Shown piece by piece: positions 26,321 to 39,142 of a DNA stretch of 64,000 nucleotides. Source of the stretch: Acholoe squamosa (taxonomy: Eukaryota > Annelida > Polychaeta > Phyllodocida > Polynoidae); assembly GCA_949317995.1 (NCBI GenBank), contig OX439050.1, forward strand, positions 51,399,777 through 51,463,776, in the 5' to 3' direction. The translations under genes and the position numbers were made by a program. Below the pieces are notes generated by a model, which saw only the letters and a program-made list of their open reading frames with translations, was not told where the DNA came from and did not search any database. How positions within the stretch are numbered: position 1 is the first letter of the stretch; each line of letters starts with the position of its first letter.

Positions 26321-27965
26321 GCTTGCTGGCTCACTAATATCCATATATTAAAATGAGTCCATTATTTGTACTGATACTATTGTTCAATGATAGGGCATGG
26401 TCTCAGGAAATAAAGCTACAATAACTTAGTCACTGGCCACTGTCTCTTTTATGCATCAACTTTCGGGAGAGGTAATGTTGAAATCTAAGATTTAAAAGGG
26501 AAGAGATTTCAAAAGAGTTGGTAATGTGATACCCCTTTAACACAAGTCGAGTTAGCTTTATACGGGTAAACACCTATTAAGATAAGATATTTTAGTGCAT
26601 TGTTATCTAAGATATCTGTGGTACTTAGTGAATAAGCTTAGCCTTCAAAAAGAGAGTATCAGATTATATCGGCCTTTCTTTGGTTTATTACCTTGACTAA
26701 CACACAGAGTTCTACACTAAATAGGGAAAAGGTTGCCATGATATCAAGCAAGGAGTACTACACTTCCCTGCAGGGATCATGCTGGCAACCCAATTTCTAG
26801 ATCATTTATTAGGGGTTTACCTTGTAAGGAAAGTGTGGGTTGATTCTAGCCAACAAATCAGACTTACACCCAACCTGCAATCTCATGTAAACTGACCTTA
26901 AGGATCCGCCTCAACTGCCACAGGAGGCAGATACAAATTATTTCTCTATTCATCCCCTATACGTGATGATCACCTAGGGGTGAATCGTTATCAGTGGGAT
27001 ATCGAGGGAAGGGGTGTTACCGTTGGATATAGCAGTCTGTGGGTATATATCTTTGTTGTAGAGCATATGGTGCAAACTTGGGGCTGAACCCCTGGGGTGA
27101 CTTGGGGTTCTTTACAAATCACAAATCAGGGGGTGTGTATGAAATACTTTCTCATGGTGCAGGGGTTGCTGCTCCTCCCTGTCATTAATCTAGTGAAGAA
27201 GACAGACTTTGAGATCAAAATCTGAGTGAAATTGTAATCTTAGAGCGTGGTGGCCATATCACTTACCATCCAAAGGCCATACAGTGTGTTATTGTATTTG
27301 GAGTAGGTATTGTTGTAATTAATGATGCAGCGCTGGTAGAGAAGCACCAGTGATGCATTTATGCATCATACCAACATCTTGTCATGTACAAAAAGATGAA
27401 TCAGCATGATACACTGACACATTGAACAGAAGTGGGTTATTTACAGAGTGCACCACTCACTACAGCAGAGAGACATTGAACTTGTGGTATCACACAGACC
27501 GTAATGGTTTACAGGACACCCTTATCATTAATTCTATGAAAATGGACTGGAAGATAACATGATAAGGTGGCTGTGTGTAATGTGATAGCTTTAGAATTTC
27601 ATGATTGAGGATTGATACACACTTTATATTACATTGGTGTGAAATTCGTTCTCAACTTTTAGGACTATTGTGCAAAGGGAGCAATACATACAATATCATT
27701 CTAAAATATAGGGTTGTTTCAAAAATTCTGAATTACATCATGGACCTAAGCTGTATTTACATGAGATGCCTCGCAACTGCATCTCCTTGTTGTAATTTTA
27801 TCCCAGACATTTGCAAATGATGAAACTTACAGAGGTGTCACGTCCATAATCTGGACTGTATGGAGGAAGGCTAAAGCCATTCAACTGAAACGTGCCTTTC
27901 TTTCCAATGAGAAATGAGCAGTTATCCTTTTACTCTGATGATAGCGAAGCCCCTTTCTTTCAGGG
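26321..27965. other. No gene; weak piggyBac-MITE-like remnant near 27325..27420
   Basis: Positions about 27325..27420 (CAGTGATGCATTTATGCATC, AGCATGATAC) recall the interior of the TTAA-flanked MITEs at 10.8 and 15.7 kb but lack intact ends. The rest is unique. Confidence 0.4.
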
Positions 27966-28166
27966 TACCGTACAGTGGCCCGTATAAAGTACCCAAGTGC
28001 CCCAAGACTCCTGTACCCAGACACCGGACCCAGACCCTTATTGAAAACCGGCGCTTATTTGAATATTATTTTTAACACTTACATTTGATTTCAATAGTTC
28101 CTTACCCTGGTGCTTATTTGAGTCTAGCGCTTATTTGAGACCCCAGCTTAAAGGAGCCACTATGGA
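27966..28166. mobile_element. MITE, TACCGTA family, copy 4
   Basis: The ends are TACCGTACAGTGGCCCGTAT and GGAGCCACTATGGAAT. The interior has AAACCGGCGCTTATTTGAA and TAGCGCTTATTTGAGACC. Confidence 0.7.
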
Positions 28167-29188
28167 ATCGTTTTCCAGCAACTGGACAGGGTGATTTCAA
28201 ATGGATTAGGGGCCTAAAAAACTCTTGAATATTCGTTAGACATTCTCTTAGCCCACTCACCCTCTATTGGCAGATCCACGTACTTGGCTACTTGCTGTCT
28301 CATTTACTATAAATCTTACAAAACAGCTTTGTATCTTGTTAAACATGAAGAATTTACATTTTATCATTAATTGTCCTTGCACTATTTGACATGACTTTGA
28401 CATTCCCTATAACCCAACCCAACAATAAGGTCTATCCATGCATAAGAGGAACACATGAGTGAAGACGAACCCCTGTGGCCTCTTTCTTTGGTCACCGTAT
28501 GGTGTTAGATCTTCACCTGAGATATTCCAACTTATCTTAAGCCTCCTACCCTGACTTTGATCTCTCCCTTTTCGCTACATCCCTTTGATCCGCCCCGATG
28601 TTTGATACCTCCACAAAGACCTGCTGTATACAGTTACGGGCTACAATCGCAGTGAAATCGAAAAATAGCGTTGGGGTACAGTACTGTAACGTGTAATCAG
28701 GTCTGGAGATCTGAGGAGAAATGTTGATCTTTGGTTATTTTTTTGGCTGTGGTAAGATAACCATCTCAGTGTGGGAACGCGTGGTGTCTAGGGTCTGCGT
28801 GTGGCAAGGACAGGGAGGTATGGGCTGCATGGCTTGGGGGACATAGACAAACTGCAGGAAACTGCAGGAACAAATAGAATGAGGTCCAGATCATAAAGTC
28901 ACCTTACGTTTTGGATATATATTCTTAACAGACTTATTCTTAGGATTCTGTAGTGTTGCATTGAATGCTTACAAGACATATTAGCAAATTACTTTGATGA
29001 TGTGCACGTTTTTGGCACATAACTATTAGAAAGAATTGGTGATTTTTGCAAACCTTGTTGCATCACCTGGTTGCATGCTGCTCGACCTTGACCTTTGCAG
29101 ATGTCAAGTAGAAGACCCAGTGCTACCATGTTTTTCTGTATAGGTACCTGTGCACTCATTGATTTCAACCTGGCTCTACCCCTGACAC
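28167..29188. other. No gene recognised
   Basis: Unique sequence; a short GAAACTGCAGGAA direct repeat lies near 28850..28870. Confidence 0.45.
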
Positions 29189-29318
29189 TTGTGATTAAGA
29201 CCGGCGCTTATTCAAAACTTTAGTGAAATTTCAAATTTCAATACCCCTGTACCCCCGGCGCTTATTTGAGACTGGCGCTTACATTCAAGACCCGGCGCCC
29301 ATACAAGCCAGTACGGTA
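29189..29318. mobile_element. MITE, TACCGTA family, 5'-truncated copy 5
   Basis: AAGACCGGCGCTTATTCAAA, CCCGGCGCTTATTTGAGACT and GACCCGGCGCCCATACAAG precede an intact right end GCCAGTACGGTA (29307..29318). Confidence 0.65.
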
Positions 29319-30727
29319 TGTGATAACGTGCATATAAGAGAAAGTCACAGGGGAATATGCAGTAGCGGATCCGACAGTTCTGCCAGGACCCTTTGCAGTA
29401 CACGTATTGTATTTGATACCTTGGACCATCAAGGCACGTCAGAAATAATACAAAGTATAATTTAGGACTCATTTGTTCCATGGTGAACTTGATATATTGC
29501 AGTTCATGGAAAACGGTACAGTGACATCTTTCAACAAAATGACAAAGCTATCAGCTAGGCCCTGACAAACCCCAACAGTACCTATGACCAGTTGTTTGAA
29601 AGTACATATTTTTTTTTTGTTCGAGGACTGGGAAGAGAGAGGCTTGGTCTGCTCTGTGAGTGGGTAGACCAAGCTGGGGTTAGGGATATTTGTTCTCCCC
29701 CCACCTCCAGAGTCGTCATCTGATATTGTAAGCCATAGTGATTAGTGGCTTGGATAATCGCATGGAAACTTATCTATTTCAAACAGGCATTACTCCATAC
29801 AACACCTGAGTTTATTCAAGACATAGTTTAATAACAACTTTCAATTGTAATATCTCTATTCTCCAGTCTGGAATTTGAGACTTGTCCCTTTTCAAAGAGG
29901 CGGCGTTCATGGCACAGGTTGAGAACTGTATTTAATCCATTGTCTGGTATAATTAGTGAATTGTCAGCTAGTTTCAGATATATAGTTTTGCTTTCGTCAA
30001 TAAGCTCCGGGATTATTAGTTACCAAATTATACCTGAACAAGATGGCAACTTTCAAGGAGAAAGAAGAAGAAAAAGTACAAATATAATTCTCTGCTGGTG
30101 TTCTTATACATATCAATCGTTCAGACCATTAGTGTCCATATTACATGGTGAATTTGGACGATGCCAGGGAGAATGACCTTCTTTTCCCTCTAGCTATACC
30201 CCTCTAGCAGAATGATATGGATATAGGAGATGGACTGCGGTACATTTAACCCATGACGTGTGGCAGAGAGACATGTATGTCATTGATGTGCACGTGTCAG
30301 CCTTGTGTCCCAGGGCCAGGCTCCAAGGTATTAAAGGTGAATAAGGTAGGGGTACCTGTAGAGTCCGACTTGTGTTTCTTTCTGGTTTAAAATTAAACTA
30401 TAACATTTACCAATAAGTCAAGAGAACTTAGTAAACCCCACGTAAATCTGTGCCTGATCGCCATTTCAAATTCCGATTAATTTACTTTGATTCTCATCAA
30501 ATTAGAAAGGAATAGGAAAGCATAGAATTAAGGTCCGATCCAATGTGATGTTTGAGGCTTTAAATGGCTACAATGACCCGGCCATTGATCCTCTAAAAAC
30601 CTGGTGCCATATTTGTGCATTATTACAGGGAATGCCAAGACGTCTTACCAGGTAAGGGGTAAACGGTTGCTCCGGGAGGTGAGCATTCCACAGGCTTGTG
30701 TGATCAGGGTCATATCCGCCAACTATA
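29319..30727. other. No gene; possible isolated micro-exon near 30628
   Basis: At 30628..30650 (plus) a 23-nt segment sits between TTATTACAG and CAG|GTAAGG. The splice signals are good but nothing links it to a coding frame. Confidence 0.3.
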
Positions 30728-31005
30728 AGGAGTGGTCATTATTTATCAATGGGGGGGGGGGGGGTGGTGGGTTTATTTTTTTTATGCCCCCCCCCTCGAC
30801 AGTAGTCAAAATTGTTTGCAGCCCCCCAGCGCCGGAGGCGCGCAGAGTTTTCGCGCCCCTCTTTGATCTGTAGTAGCACGCTGGCTTTTCTGCTAAAAAG
30901 AGGGTGAATTTTTTTAGCCCCCCCTCAACCGGGGTCAACATTTTTTTAGCCCCCCCCCTCAAACCCACCACCCCCCCCTGTTGATAAATAATGACCACTC
31001 CCTAA
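30728..31005. mobile_element. G/C-tract foldback MITE, full copy
   Basis: The terminal inverted repeats are GGAGTGGTCATTATTTATCA (30729) and TTGATAAATAATGACCACTC (to about 30999), about 27 bp long. Just inside are a G-tract (left) and C-tracts (right), then GGGTTTATT/AGCCCCCCC blocks. Confidence 0.8.
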
Positions 31006-31482
31006 GTACATTGTAGATGGAAGTCGGGAGAGCTTTAGGGATTCAGATACATGTATAATGTTGACCTGCAAATGAAGCTGTAGGCTGCCTATTAAAAGGT
31101 TTACGCCTCTTTTCAATCTAACATACTTTATGATAAAAAGTGGCCCTGTCCTCTGTGTGACTTTTTCAGGCCTTGGTGCCTATAATGATTTGGAAGACAA
31201 TAGACAGTAAGGCATAGAAACCCCATTACTCTCACTATTACTGACGAGCAGGACATTTAACCCCAGGTTTTGTGTCTGTGCCCCTCTAAGAACGACATCT
31301 TTTCAACAGTCTGTGTGCATGGATGGCGCTCTAATTTAGCTATCGCACCAAGGTTCCCATCATACCTTAAGTTTGATCATGGGGGTGTATAACAGACTCA
31401 TCTACCGCATTATTTGATACAGATCCAAATAACTTTGTAAATACATCATCTGAACTATCCAATATATTTTTTGTTTGTTTTA
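31006..31482. other. No gene recognised
   Basis: AT-rich unique sequence leading into a strong polypyrimidine/AG site at 31482. Confidence 0.45.
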
Positions 31483-31809
31483 GGCATCATGTTATTCCCA
31501 GAAGGGTTAGGTATAGTTCTCCCCCAGATTACTCCTGCCAAAGTTCCAGCACACACCCTGCGGACGGCAACCCAAGCTGGCCTGTCTAATAGCCTGCCCC
31601 TTACCTGCACAGACAACGGAAACCACCAAACAACGACCAGGTCAGACGACATTTCACAGGAACCATGTTTCTCTTTGTATTTGGTCCGTCACGGGGAACA
31701 GTGGCGCCGCCATGGAACGGATCAGGGCGGTGCGGATCCGAAACCTGACTCTGCTGATGGATTGGGGGCTAGTGGTGAAGGTGGAGGGCCCCTGACAAGG
31801 TCAGATTAA
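31483..31809 (+). CDS. Possible terminal coding exon, unknown product (low confidence)
   Basis: A strong acceptor (TTTTTTGTTTGTTTTAG) immediately precedes an open frame of more than 100 codons to TAA at 31809. The frame begins IMLFPEGLGIVLPQ and is Thr/Pro-rich, then acidic and Gly-rich. It is GC-richer than its flanks. I recognise no domain and find no convincing partner exon. It may be a real last exon, a retroposon fragment, or chance. Confidence 0.25.
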   Translation, partial: GIMLFPEGLGIVLPQITPAKVPAHTLRTATQAGLSNSLPLTCTDNGNHQTTTRSDDISQEPCFSLYLVRHGEQWRRHGTDQGGADPKPDSADGLGASGEGGGPLTRSD

Positions 31810-33180
31810 GGTCAAAGTCAGGGTGTTGGAGGTGAAAGTAAAGCTTGAATCTGACATGTCGCCCGCGTCTAGGAAAGGCTCATCTCAAGTCCCCCATAAA
31901 AAAAAAACCAGACTTTGTTGCCAGCGGGGACACGGTGATGGTTGGGACTCTTTCAGCCTTTTCACTAAAGGAAAATAGCATTTTAAGTCAAGTTCATGCA
32001 AACAGCTTTAATTGAGTCGTAATTGGAGGAATTGGGAGACTTCGAGTGTAATTTCGAAAAAAAAGAGGTACACAAATAAAAGTCATTTTAATTTTCAGTA
32101 TTTCGTTTCTAGTGTTGGTGTTTGAATTTGAAAGGATCAATTAAAGTTTAGATGATGAAAAGTCTCTCTTCTAATTTGTTTTAGACTGAATAGTTTTATG
32201 GAGACAGATTGCTTTCCAGACAGCTTTGAGTGAACCCAAAAGCATCATCAATGAACAAACAGGCTTTGCAGTGTAAATAGCTTTCTGGGCAAATAGAACA
32301 CCCTTATTTGTTTTTTACAGCTTGGCCTAAACATATGGTGGTCGGGTTTTATTTGCTGTAGTATGAATAAATAAGAAGCTGTTTGACCATAACTACACAC
32401 AAACGCTGCTGGAGATCATACCTGTGCCTTGCTGGGTTCATCTGCTGGACTGACCAAGCCTAACCCCTGCTGGGAGCTCAGCCTTTGCACAGACACCGCC
32501 TTGCAGGTAAAACACCAACTAAAGCCACCTAATGGTGTCCACAAGTGCCACAGTGGGACGGAAATGAGAGAGGCTAAGCTGCCGCTTAACCCACTACAGA
32601 CAGTGTGCTGCACTAACCCTTTGGTCGTCATAGTGTAGGACTGGATCCCTAGTCGACTCGTTTAGCACTCAATTTATTTGAGTTTTATGCCAACCAATCC
32701 TTTGGTATTGCCACACTCCCAATGGTTTGGCGTGATGCTTCCATTGCTGGGCAGAAGACCCCCGAAGTAGACGCACCATCACTGCATTGCTGTATCATAA
32801 CGAGCAAGACACTCTAGTTTGAGGCATAATGCTGCCTTCAAGGGCTAGAAGAATTCCAGTACTAAAGCTCAGCATGGGGCAGAGGAGACGAAACATACCG
32901 CAGGTGGCAAGATGGACTCAGTCCTGACAACCACAACAAAACCCGCCAAAACGAGGCTGACACGTGACCAGCGGCAGACGACAATAGGCAGTAGTTCTCA
33001 CCGCACTCACCAGGGGTCCAGGAGGTGATGTTCTCCATGCAGATCCTGCACTTCAGCCATATATATTGAAAGCGATATATAGCTCTGCCTTAACCCATGT
33101 TTGGATGCAAAAACTAAGAAATGGCTGGCAAGGGCACATTTTCAGCAAAATGTTCCTACTAAAATGTCCCTTGTAACGGT
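31810..33180. other. No gene; possible degraded MITE at 32590..32850
   Basis: Around 32590..32850 there are TTAACCC, GGCGTGATGCTTCCATTG and GCATAATGCTGCC motifs reminiscent of the piggyBac-like MITEs, strongly diverged. Confidence 0.4.
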
Positions 33181-33183
33181 CTA

Positions 33184-33773
33184 CACACAAAAAAACGTAC
33201 CTAAGAAAACTTAGTCAAACTGACTTATTATTCTTACTTAGTACTTATGGCTAACATGTATTTGAGGCTTTCAAAATTCAATCTAACATTACACTTGGTC
33301 AAATGTACCAAAAAGGTTGATGCCTTGTCAAATGAAATAGGTAGTCAAAGAGGAACACCTGTTCTGTGGTAATCTAGATGAATACAATATCCACATTTGA
33401 ATTTGCTTCTTTGTTGGAAACCCAGAGTACTTTGGCACAAGGGTTCTAAATGAATATGGTGTGAGGCATTTCAAATGCTTCCTGAGCAATGAGAAGACTC
33501 TGATCTGTCAGGTGTGAATCCTACATAGAGCTTAACACAATCACCAGTTGAATTGAAGTAAAAATATCAAGTAGTGTACTTAGTCAAATCAACCAAGGAA
33601 TCCTAGTCAAAATCAGGCAAGCCAAGGCAATTTGGCCACTTTGTCTAATGGTTAGTCATATTCCACTAAACAAAAAAAGAGACGTTTAAAGACGGCGTTT
33701 TGACTAACTATTGCTAGAAAGTTAGATGACTCGCATATGATTAACATTTGGAACATATTTTTTTCAGTGTAAT
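33184..33773. mobile_element. Candidate A-tract-ended MITE with TTAGTCAAA repeats
   Basis: The left end ACACACAAAAAAACGTA and right end TTTTTTTCAGTGT are imperfect inverted repeats. The interior repeats (C)TTAGTCAAA or its complement at least six times. Confidence 0.45.
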
Positions 33774-34507
33774 TTTCAGCAAAATGCCTTCAGGAAGGGT
33801 CAGCTTTAGATAAAATACCCCAATTTATGTGTGGAATTCCGAAATCTTTAATGAAAATTGTCCCAGTTTTCACAAAAATAGGATGACCAAAATTGAAATT
33901 TTCCCTAAACAATAGGAATGTGTTAAAGTAATTTTGAGCTAAATCAAGGATTAGTGTGTCAAAAGTGCCCTAGCAAGTGTAGGTTTTTGAAGAAAAAAAA
34001 ACCACGAATGGGTACCCTACTAATTGTGTGGGCGGCTTGAGTCTCTTGGGTCTGTAGTTCATGCTTGGAGAGTACAGTAAACCACAAATCGCTGGATGAA
34101 GTGAGGCGGAAAGGAGGCTGAAACTTATAGCCACTAATTACCATACGGGTATTGTGAAAAAGCGTATTGGTGAGTGGCAACCGGAACGGACACGTCGAGG
34201 CTGACCAAGGGTCAGGGGTTGGATGTAATAGGGGTTGAAGCTGTCAGAAACTACGCCCAATTTCACCTGTGTAAAATGGGCGTTAAGGGCTAGAGATAGT
34301 GATAGGAGATGGGAGGTCAGGAGGAGAGAAGGCCAGGAGTAAGTTGCGTTAGGGAATGTGAGAAGGAAAAGCTGGTACCTACAAGATAGATCTAAGAGGG
34401 TACAGAGTGTGCAGCAGTTGGGCGAATATGAATCTATGGTCGATCTGCGAGGGGAAATGGGCAGTGGAGAGGGGATAGTGTGGATGGGAGATATAAAAGG
34501 CAAATTC
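33774..34507. other. No gene recognised
   Basis: Unique sequence; the long minus-strand open frame at 34138..34503 is compositional (Ser/Leu/Pro-rich) without a domain. Confidence 0.4.
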
Positions 34508-34822
34508 TAACAGGATACTGAGGGAGTGATATTTTTTTTGAATAACGGGGGGAGGGGAGGGTGGGTTTGCCAGCAGCACAAAAACTTTTTGGCCCCCCTC
34601 TCAAGGGTCCAAATTTTTTTGACCCCCCCCCCCCCACTGGAGGTCCGACAATGCACCCTTTTAACTTATAGTAACACACTGAAAACAGGTGAATTTATTT
34701 TCACCTCCCTGGTCAAGGGGTCAATATAATTCTGACCCCCCCCCTGGTCAAGGGGTCGAAAAATTCGACCCCTCCCAACCCACCAGCCCCCCTCCCTGTT
34801 GTTAAAAAATGATCACTCCCTA
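34508..34822. mobile_element. G/C-tract foldback MITE, large copy
   Basis: The ends are GGGAGTGATATTTTTTTTGA (34510) and GTTAAAAAATGATCACTCCC (to about 34819). Several GACCCCC and GGTCAAGGGGTC blocks form nested inverted repeats inside. Confidence 0.75.
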
Positions 34823-37260
34823 AGGATGAGGCAAAATCAAAGGCTAAGGTACAGGAAAATGGCCGTCATCACACATCAACATGTTATACACTGCACAATA
34901 GTCTGACACTTGAATTGTGAACCTTTAAATTTGCGATAGAACCTTATAAATTTGTTGCACTGTACTCATGAAAACATGAAGTTTCTAATCTGGATTTGAA
35001 ATCAACCTACATACATGTTTCCCTTTTATGAAAATATTAATGTTGGCGCTTGGATTTCAGAGTAGACAATATCATATTTTCCTGTGCCTCCATGTACCAC
35101 TATATGAAATCACCAAGAGTGAAATCCTACCCTGTATGCAGCACAAGGGGTGAGAGAGGACATAACGTGCAGATCTATGGTGACAGACAGAGACACAAAG
35201 ATGGGCCGCCTCACCTGTCCTGTGTTCCTCCTCTAGTACCCCATGGGCACCCAGGGGGCGCTGCTGTAGCCACTGGAGCAGGCATGCCCCCTGGCGGGAT
35301 TAGATAGGATTACAGGTCCTTAAAGCGGACTATAAGAAAGTGTCAACCAGTACCCTTAGCCTGAATATACAAGTCGATGTAAGGTTATTTATAACACCCT
35401 GTATTCCTCAAAATTTGAATTGACCTTCTGTCCTCAAGTGCTCATGACAACAGCGTCGAATGTTATTTCTTATGATGACGGATGGTATAATGGTATCATG
35501 GTTCCAAACTTTGCAAACAATCATGAATACTTCTTTTCAGCCAGTTTCCTTTATGACCTACGTTAGAGCCCGCCTTACCATACTCCACCCCCCCCCCCAA
35601 TCAATCAACCCTCCCATTTTCTCTGCCATTTTTCTCTAACATACCTGACATACATGTACACCTTTAAACCAGGTTTTGCCATATGCTGAAGTCACATCTA
35701 AAATCTACATGTCAGCAGCCCCCCTTTATCTTAGCATGAATAATGTGCCTTAAATATGACATCTGTCTCAGGTAAACTATCCCAAACCATTCAATAAAGC
35801 CCTTTCTTTATCACCTTTTGACGTGGCGTGGCACCTGTTTAAAGAAAGTGTCAACTTTCTCTTACTAATTGTTGGTTGTAAGCCAATATTTCAGGTGTGA
35901 TAATTCAAACACTAAATGGAGATATATTGTCTGTCTTATTTGTAAAAGGAAGAGGTGTGAATATACCCGAGGGTAGAATATTTTCATACAAAACTGCCAT
36001 TTGTAAAGTTTAAACTTGTTACTGAATTATAGACTAGAATTGACCTTATATATAGATAATGATTGAAGCATGCATAACATCCTAATGATTTATAAAGGCA
36101 AGTTCACCATCACATAAAGGACCGTATTACACCTCACTGAAATATGTCTATATGTAAAACTGTAAAATGTCGTTGAAATAACAGTTGAATCATGCCAGGT
36201 TCATGTCAGTTGAGCAATGGTGCTTGGGGTGGGTCATGGGAACTTCCTGGTAGCCCCTCCCCAACACACATGATACACAGACACAAACCGTTGATACTTG
36301 TTTGTATTATGATGCAGTTTTTATCTGAAATACTAGGGGATCATGCACATGTAAGACGTCATCAATTTTCAGGCATTTTCAAGAACCCCCCCCCCCCACC
36401 TTGTCATTATAACCCCCTAGATTTTATGTCATTCACCTTTTGAAACTCCCCCTAGGGTTGAAGACATTTGACTAGGATTATTATCCTGGATAATTATTGG
36501 TACCGATTTAAGCAAGCATTCCACAAAAGAGCTAAATAAACTTTAGACATTTAATGATGAAATTGGCAAAACTGTGCCGGCCACCTAAAGGAATCTTACA
36601 ATGTTTTCAGAGACAGACATTTATAAAGGGTACATACTAGTAGCATCTGTTACCGACTTGGAATGACAGCAGAAATGGAACAGATCTGATCCTTTTGGCA
36701 TTTACAGATAAAGCCATTTACACCCTATGAGGAGAAAAGACTTATCATTCTCTTTATGCAGGTTCCCTAGAGTTTTCTGTCATCAAAAGCCAAACGGCCC
36801 ACACCCCCTAGCGATGACGTCATTTGGGCATGGCCCCTAGTGGTGATCATGTTAATTGCCTGTTAAAGCACCTATCTAATATAGAACGTTAAAAAGACCA
36901 ATGAATGTTTCAACTGTTCTCTAGTATTCTAGAACGAATGCAATTATTCTTCAGGAAGGTGCTTGTGTTTCGACAGGGACAAATGCCACAAGCTATAGTT
37001 GCATATTGTGTTGATAGTGAAGATGGTCTCTTTGAAAGGCACAGTCCGGATGGGACATGGCATCGACGCTATAAGTTCTCTCACGTATGGGCTAAAGCAG
37101 GAGGACTATTGGCATTTGGGGAAACATTTTGGGACTCAATCATTCTTTTACACAAATAAACAGTCCAGGGTCTCTGTCCATCGACCACAAGCCTCATTTA
37201 AATGGGGTTTCTACTGAACCAATTTATGTCAAACATAACCAGAACCATCGGGAGTGTCCT
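34823..37260. other. No gene recognised
   Basis: A GC-rich patch at 35190..35310 follows a good polypyrimidine/AG (CCTCCTCTAG) but has no recognisable protein. 36800..36841 carries TGACGTCATTTGGGCATGG and CCCCTAG as in the elements at 39.6 and 59.3 kb. Confidence 0.4.
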
Positions 37261-37502
37261 CACTGAGAAAAAGATCTTACTCACTTGAGTCTAGATCCAG
37301 ACTCAGGCAATGTCGCCAAAATGAGTATTGTTTAAAACTCAGCCTGATCTTTAGATGATACTCAGGCAGATCCTGAGGTTGATCCTGGGGTGATACTCTG
37401 GCTTTGCCTGAGTATCATCCAAGGATCTCAAATCATACTTATTTTGGCGACATTGCCTGAGTCTCGATCGAGACTCAAGTGAGTAAGATTTTTTTCTCAG
37501 TG
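37261..37502. mobile_element. MITE with about 67-bp inverted repeats, CACTGAGAAAAA ends
   Basis: The left arm starts CACTGAGAAAAAGATCTTAC and the right arm ends AAGATTTTTTTCTCAGTG. Arms match through GACTCAGGCAATGTCGCCAAAA. Inside are further ATACTCAGGC / GCCTGAGTAT repeats. Confidence 0.85.
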
Positions 37503-38719
37503 CTGCCTCAAAATATCAATTATGTGTCCATAATTCATATTCTTGGGCCATTGCGATGTCTGCTAAAGCAGTGCTGGAGGACATTCCTGAACAATGTTAA
37601 GTCTGAAAAAAAGACTATTGCCCTGCAGAGCCATATGAGAATGCACTGTACAAAATAACTGTAGAATCTTCGAGGGATCCTTGTAAAACCGAACAGTGAA
37701 CTACTGTAATTGCACACTAGAGAGCCTTTGTATATTTTACAAGAAGGCACAAGGAAATCCTATGAAAATAACAATATCTCTGTGAAAATAATTTCTGGCC
37801 ACTTTGGGATGAGGATTCCATCGTTATTTCGCCGACATTTTTGTACAGTGTGAATCAGAAAGATTTAAGACACATCTTAAACTTAGCTATCAAACAAGGA
37901 GTGATCTTAACAAAAAAGAGGCAGGAAAAAATAAAGATTTTAGATTTTATGTAGGGGTTAACCCTGTAAGGGAGCCCTTTTACTTTAAAGAAACACTTTT
38001 GTCATCCTCAACCCCCCGCCCCCCCCCCCCTCAAATGAAAGTACATGTATGTAGCCAGCTGCTGGGGTCGACTTGCTAGAGCGGCATGTACCATGGCGAC
38101 AAAATATCACATGCTTTTCATAAACATTGCTCTGTGTGATTCAAAGGGTTAGGGGATGGGGCGCAGTATTATAATTGTTGAAAAATTCAGGGTAAATACA
38201 CAGAACCAAGACAAACTAATTATCTTCATGTCAGTGCACCATAGAGGTTTATGGAGATGCCACTCGTCTTAGTGGAAGTGTGCCTAGTGAGGAAATGTAA
38301 ACAAAGGATAGCTGACAAAAGAAAGACAAACGTGCAGGTGTGATAAAAAGCAATGGTAGGGCCGTTGAGAGCAGAAGGATGTCCTTGCTGTGGACAAAAG
38401 TGGCAAAACTACATGACACAAGAAAAATAATAATTTCTTTGAATAGGGAAGTGCCATCCTATCTGTACTTGTGTACTAACAGTTTTTGCCTGAGGTTATG
38501 CGTTATGCTTCTTTCTATGGATTCGGTAATACAAAGAGTCCGCTATGGCGCGGGAGGCTATTATGGGACCTGCTGGACTCTGACAGCAAAGAGCAATTCA
38601 CAAAATGGACTCTGTTTCGAAAATAACCACCATTTGAGCTGTTGTATCTGCCACGATGAGAACAAGTTTGTCTAACAGTTGAATTAATCATTAGTGACAT
38701 TGCCAAGTCTCCACTGTCT
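37503..38719. other. No gene recognised
   Basis: AT-rich. The open frame 38340..38675 has no recognisable domain. Confidence 0.4.
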
Positions 38720-38822
38720 CATACAGGAGGGGGGGAGGGGGGTCCCACTCCCCATGACCAAGCATGATAAGGGGGCAGAGGGGGGTCATGGGCTGCATGA
38801 CATCATGTCATGAAAAAAAAAA
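38720..38822. mobile_element. G-tract/TGACATCA element remnant
   Basis: G-runs followed by GGGCTGCATGACATCATG and an A-run, a diverged relative of the CATGACGTCA-ended elements at 39.5 and 59.2 kb. Confidence 0.45.
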
Positions 38823-39142
38823 TTGCAAGTTGCTCCAGTTTTGGCAAGAAAAAAATTATTTGTAAAGGTATGGAAATTTAATGTATTCATCTGTTATCCT
38901 GAGACATCCCACTCAATGATTGTCACTGCCATCAGTGTCAGTGTTGGTCCATTACTCTATCCTACCTCCTACCCAGGCCCCATACCACTTTGAAATACCC
39001 TTTTAGTTGGACTCATTTAACCAAAGGACATCATATATAGGTTGATCCATATGGGTAAGAAGCACCCTGGCATTGAGAATTCAATAGAAAGATTCAAATG
39101 ACCCAACTTCTATTCTATTTAATATTTCACAATTCAAAAACC

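Noticed and set aside
33140-33788. 15-bp direct repeat ATTTTCAGCAAAATG flanking the 33.2-33.8 kb element, read as a target duplication
   Set aside because: The left copy lies about 30 bp outside the element's inverted end, so it does not fit as a target-site duplication.
34138-34503. 121-codon minus-strand frame next to the foldback MITE
   Set aside because: Ser/Leu/Pro/His-rich from pyrimidine-rich sequence; no domain and no partner exons.
35190-35310. Gly/Pro/Ala-rich plus-strand tail after CCTCCTCTAG, or a HES-like C-terminus on the minus strand
   Set aside because: No WRPW motif is present and no exon joins it; the HES gene runs the other way, off the left edge.
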